From NCBI GenBank assembly GCA_934045905.1, contig OW203768.1, positions 29,851,060 through 29,915,059 of the forward strand: a stretch of DNA of 64,000 nucleotides, read 5' to 3'. Source of the stretch: Leuctra nigra. Lineage: Eukaryota; Arthropoda; Insecta; Plecoptera; Leuctridae. The notes below the pieces were generated by a model, which worked only from the letters and a program-made list of their open reading frames with translations, was not told the DNA's origin and ran no database searches. Below are positions 60,357-64,000 of this stretch, one piece after another (position 1 is the first letter of the stretch; each line of letters starts with the position of its first letter). Position numbers and translations under genes: made by a program.

Positions 60357-60429
60357 CGCCCGAGCAGGGGCTCGAACCCTGGACCCTTAGGTTAAAAGCC
60401 TAATGCTCTACCGACTGAGCTACCCGGGC
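60357..60429 (-). tRNA. tRNA-Lys (anticodon TTT), second copy
   Basis: All 73 nt are identical to the gene at 59594-59666, in the opposite orientation. On its own strand it is followed by CCTTTTTG, a T5 terminator. The flanking sequence is unrelated to that of the first copy, so only the gene itself is shared. Confidence 0.98.
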
Positions 60430-60637
60430 ATTGCTTTGATGCTATTCTCATCGTACACTAACACGCCCACAGAGGTAATCCCTGCTTTCTTACTTCGAAT
60501 AGTTCCGGGAAATCAGGGAAAACCAGGTCTATAATAAACTAAACGACAGGGAAGCATGAGATTTCCAGCCACGATTGAAACGAAAACATACTTTTTGGTA
60601 AAATAAAGAAACTTTTGAATTACACACCAAACCAAAT

Positions 60638-60869
60638 GAAGGGGGGAAAAACGCTAATTGTAAATTTAAAAAAAATATGAAGGTGAATTCAGTGATTTTT
60701 AGGAGCTTTCAGAATATGCCCTCGGTTTTTAGAAAATATTGAAAAAAGTCTTGAAAAAGCAATTGAAATGTCGATCTGTATGGAAGATAGATACAAGTTT
60801 CAACATTAAACTACGTTGATCTCAGTTTCATCCGAATGTGACTTATAGCGTTCTTCCACTGAACCCTTC
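60638..60869 (-). mobile_element. MITE with 4-bp flanks, second copy
   Basis: This is a minus-strand relative of 6738-6986. It shares AACGCTATAAGTCACATTCG, GATGAAACTGAGAT and GTATCTATCTTCCATAC, with inverted ends GAAGGG...CCCTTC. AAAT flanks both sides (60634-60637 and 60870-60873), a different 4-bp duplication from the first copy. Confidence 0.85.
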
Positions 60870-60976
60870 AAATACGATTGTTTTTGGTTTGCAATTTCAA
60901 TGTATAGCGTATATTTAGCGATAGGAACTGTAATATTTGCAAGCGCGAGCGATTTTGCTGCTTTTTGTAGACACTT

Positions 60977-61276
60977 TTTGCGATACGATTGGAGACGAAA
61001 TGGGTAGACCAAATTATTTGAAATTTTAATCGTGATTAGATAAAAGACAAATTTAGGGTTATCCCTTGGTACATTTTTTATTTTTTGTTTCGTTAATTAG
61101 TAATAATTAGTGGATTTTTGGTGAAAAATTAGCCATTTTCTCGTCTCCCTGGGCACCGTATAAAATTAAATTTAAAAAATGTGCCAAGGGATAGCCCTAA
61201 GTTTGTCTTTCATCTAATCATGATTAAAATTTGAGATCAATTGGTTTACGGGTTTGGTCTCCAATCGTATCGCAAA
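60977..61276. mobile_element. 300-bp foldback element
   Basis: Arms of about 102 bp (60979-61081 and 61174-61274) pair through TGCGATACGATTGGAGAC, TTAATCGTGATTAGAT and GGGTTATCCCTTGGTACA. The central loop contains a CTCGTCTCCCTGGGCACC word. It lies about 100 bp from the MITE at 60638-60869. Confidence 0.85.
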
Positions 61277-61483
61277 TTTCATCGTTTTGCGCGGTTTTGT
61301 TGAATAACCGGCGCCTAATTAACGATGCAATAAGCAAAAATTAAAAACGGCTGCTAATATACAATCAGACTGATCATGTGAACATCCTGTAAAAGTTACA
61401 CTCACTTATGGAACAATTTTTCTCTCTCAATTTTCTTAAACGGCCGAGCGCTTTATAGTATCACCTTAAAAATATTCTTCATA

Positions 61484-61552
61484 ACCATCATCATAATCAT
61501 TTATCCGTCGCCATTTAGCCATTTGCAGAACAGTACAACGTTAAACACCACT
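61484..61552 (+). repeat. SINE 3' end fragment
   Basis: CATCATCATAATCATTTATC, CGTCGCCATTTAGCC and GCAGAACAGTACAACGTTAA match the tail of the SINE at 59170. Confidence 0.7.
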
Positions 61553-61559
61553 AAAAAGG

Positions 61560-62915
61560 TAAAAGCTCCTGACAAAGCTCTAATTGGAGACATCAAAGTT
61601 GAACTAAAAGTTCCACTATACTAGCCAGTCGGACATACAATTATAAAGTTCACACATTGTCCATACATTCATTCCTCCCCCTCACTATGTTATTGTCGCG
61701 TTAAAATCCGAGCTTGAAAAACGAATTACTATTCCAGTCACGTGCTCAGAGTTGAAAACAAGTCGTATTGGTCCGGCGGGTGGCTGGGGCAGTAATTATT
61801 AGGGTGGTACGTGACGATTCAGGGCCGGCGGTGGCGGGGGGAGGTGAAGAGTCGAGCTGGCAGAATGAGAGTTGCGAGATGATGCTGATGATGATGGGAT
61901 TGTGCAAATGAGTCACAGGGTGACTGGGAACTTATGGCGTAATAATTTGAAAATGTTGAGTATACCAAGGTGTTTAAGGAATATTCGAATTTTGTCATTT
62001 TTATCCGTTTTTTCCATTTTTACACCAATTTATAGATATTTTGTATCAATCATATTTTTAAATGGTTGAAACTAGACACTATTTGATTTTGGAGTTCAAT
62101 CAAATTGTAATGACTTAACCTAGTCTAAAATATTGTTATTAACAGAATTAGAAATCTACTCCAATTTAAATTATGTACAAAAAATTATATTTTTATTAAG
62201 AATTAAAATTGTGATATAAATATTTAATTTATATTAAACATAATATCTTAATTTTGCTAATTTCTTAGCGGAATTAAATAAATTTTAGGATTTTTAATCC
62301 AACTCTCGATTCAACGAAACCATATTTTATAATAGTATAACTAGATACACATCTTATTAAATTTTGCTAAATAATTAATTAATATAAATATTTGAATTTC
62401 GAACATTTAAAAAAAAATCCAAATTAAAAAATATACCTTCGTATAGGTACTTATTCAAAACGTCTCCAGCATTGTAATGTAACACATACTCCAGAAATCC
62501 CAGACCCCCAGTTTGAACATGTGTCAGTTCTCAACCCTACAGTATAGAACAAAGCACTAATGACTCCATCCATCCATGCATCATGCCTAATAACCCACAA
62601 CTAAATTCATATGTTAATCAACTCTTGCCATGTGGAGTGTGAAGTCATATCGAACTTTCGCGTTTGATTATTCAAAGCTCACGCTCGAAGCTCATCAACG
62701 TAGCTGCACAAGGGAAATTAACAAGTTTCCAGTGAAAACTGCATCCCCCGCGTTGCCCCATGGTTAATCCACCCCCCGCCCCCACCCCCGCGAAACTCCT
62801 GATTATTATTATACTGTTGAATATGTAATGAATAAGTAATGGCAATCATTGTTCGAGCACGTCTGTATGGAGTCAGATGTAATAATTGTGAGTTGTAACG
62901 AGCTTGATGCCTTGC
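61560..62915. other. Unique stretch with a GC-richer patch
   Basis: 61740-61870 is GC-rich (GGGCCGGCGGTGGCGGGGGG) without a coding frame. The remainder is AT-rich with nothing identified. Confidence 0.35.
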
Positions 62916-62920
62916 GAGGA

Positions 62921-62948
62921 GTGGGAGTGGGAGTGGGAGTGGGAGGAG
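62921..62948 (+). other. G-quadruplex motif (GGGAGT repeats)
   Basis: Four GGG runs separated by AGT, then GGAGG, a canonical quadruplex pattern on the plus strand. Confidence 0.6.
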
Positions 62949-63176
62949 CAGATGGGATTTCACGGGGTGTAGAAGGAAGAGGAGGGGTTGATTGTTTTTT
63001 ATATTATTTAAAACGGGTAATATAAAAGTTTTTTTATGAATAAATTAATGGTATGTTGATTCTAAAATCAAAAATAATTTGTCATTTTTGAAATTTATTT
63101 TTTGTTAGAATTTGCTTCATATTTGATTGACTAATTTTACGCTGATAAGTTAGCGATGTTTTGTTAATTTCTAATA

Positions 63177-63202
63177 ACTGTTTGTTTTCAAAACAAACAG
63201 TG
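63177..63202. repeat. Perfect 12-bp-arm palindrome
   Basis: CTGTTTGTTTTC followed by AAAACAAACAG forms a near-uninterrupted palindrome with a single central base. Confidence 0.7.
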
Positions 63203-63261
63203 TTCCTGAGAGAAATACATTAAAGTAGTAACCATACTTTTATTTTTTGTTGTCTTGGGCT

Positions 63262-63540
63262 TTTAACGTCGCACTGTTCTGCAGCGAGGCTAATGGCGAC
63301 GGATTATGATGATGATTGGGAGATGATCGTGAAGATTAGGTAAGGATGGAAGGTGGCAAGGAGGTAGTCGTGGCCTATTAGTATGGTACCTTCCCAGCGT
63401 TTGCCTGTCGACTGAGGGAATAACACGAAAAACCCCAGTCAGGAAGGACGGCCGCGGGAATCGAATCTGGAACTGGCCTCTTGTATCCGGGCCTCTGGAA
63501 TACAAGTTCAGAGCGTTAACCACTCAGCCAACCTGTTCCG
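63262..63540 (-). mobile_element. tRNA-derived SINE
   Basis: On the minus strand it starts GGAACAGGTTGGCTGAGTGG and ends GCAGAACAGTGCGACGTTAA. Just before the B-box remnant GATTCGATTCCC there is an extra stretch of about 20 bases (ATACAAGAGGCCAGTTCCAG) not seen in the copies at 12610 and 59170, probably disrupting promoter spacing. Confidence 0.88.
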
Positions 63541-63544
63541 TCAT

Positions 63545-64000
63545 ACTTTTCTGCCTCAATGCACGAATCAGTAAGTTAGTTAACAAAATTAGAGTGGTAA
63601 ATAAACTAATAATGCAATACAATTAGCTATAATAATTTTTTAATAATTATTTCGCTTATTATTGGGTACTCTTTCGTTCAAGATAGGAAGAACAACATGA
63701 TACATATTTTTTTTATTTTAGAACATTTTAATTATATGAAAATCATTAGTAGTTTCTAACAATTAACACTCACAAATCTTTGGAACAATCTATAGAGCAT
63801 GATGTACTAATAAATTGCACAACTTAAAACGCTACTCAAAACATAATTAATTCCAACACTTCATACCCTTGCCTCGTTCATCAAAGCTCAGTAGTTGAAA
63901 AGCTCACTGAAACACACCAGTACCTCTGTACTCGGCATTACAAGTACTTGCCTTTACATCGTCTCGCCCCGGGGCCAGGCCTCATCAAGCAGTAGCAGTT
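63545..64000. other. Unique AT-rich stretch to the window end
   Basis: Nothing identified. Confidence 0.4.

Overview
This window reads as animal nuclear DNA, most likely from an arthropod and probably an insect. I see AT-rich non-coding sequence, intron-less eukaryotic tRNA genes ending in oligo-T, a tRNA-derived SINE family with A and B boxes, many short inverted-repeat transposons (MITEs and foldbacks), a LINE 3' coding tail, a THAP-domain relic, and long G or C homopolymers. There are no bacterial-style operons. A hemipteran such as a planthopper is one guess from overall texture only; the sequence does not prove the species.

I find no intact protein-coding gene. Open frames top out near 130 codons, as expected by chance in 64 kb, and the longest lie inside repeats. 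The only secure functional genes are tRNAs: a divergent pair of tRNA-Leu(AAG) genes near 9.0-9.4 kb and a convergent, identical pair of tRNA-Lys(TTT) genes near 59.6-60.4 kb. Weak protein candidates are decayed frames at 42.1-43.6 kb, 47.5-47.9 kb and 52.8-53.6 kb, and a possible terminal exon on the minus strand at 57.7-57.9 kb.

Layout. 0-7 kb: SINE and repeat debris, an inverted THAP-domain relic (1.3-2.3 kb), a hAT-like MITE with 8-bp target duplication (5.2-5.5 kb) and a 249-bp MITE with 4-bp duplication (6.7-7.0 kb). 7-17 kb: mostly unique AT-rich DNA, the tRNA-Leu pair, a SINE (12.6 kb) and a 47-bp satellite (16.2-16.5 kb). 17-26 kb: nested repeats, including a second hAT-like MITE inserted in another repeat, a complex repeat made of a 155-bp-arm hairpin plus 269-bp modules (20.5-22.3 kb), a LINE tail and a TIR element (25 kb). 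26-42 kb: mainly unique sequence, with copies of a family marked by GAGCGAGC-type ends and a higher-order tandem repeat (34.8-35.1 kb). 42-53 kb: a perfect 162-bp-arm palindrome, the weak coding islands and SINEs. 54-57.2 kb: three short inverted-repeat elements abutting at shared TTAA sites, followed by the second copy of the hairpin/module repeat. 57-64 kb: the tRNA-Lys pair, SINEs, further MITEs and G-rich tracts.

The window is best read as a gene-poor intergenic or large-intron region shaped by successive waves of non-autonomous transposons. Several GC-richer islands in the unique parts look like possible conserved regulatory DNA, but only cross-species alignment could show that.
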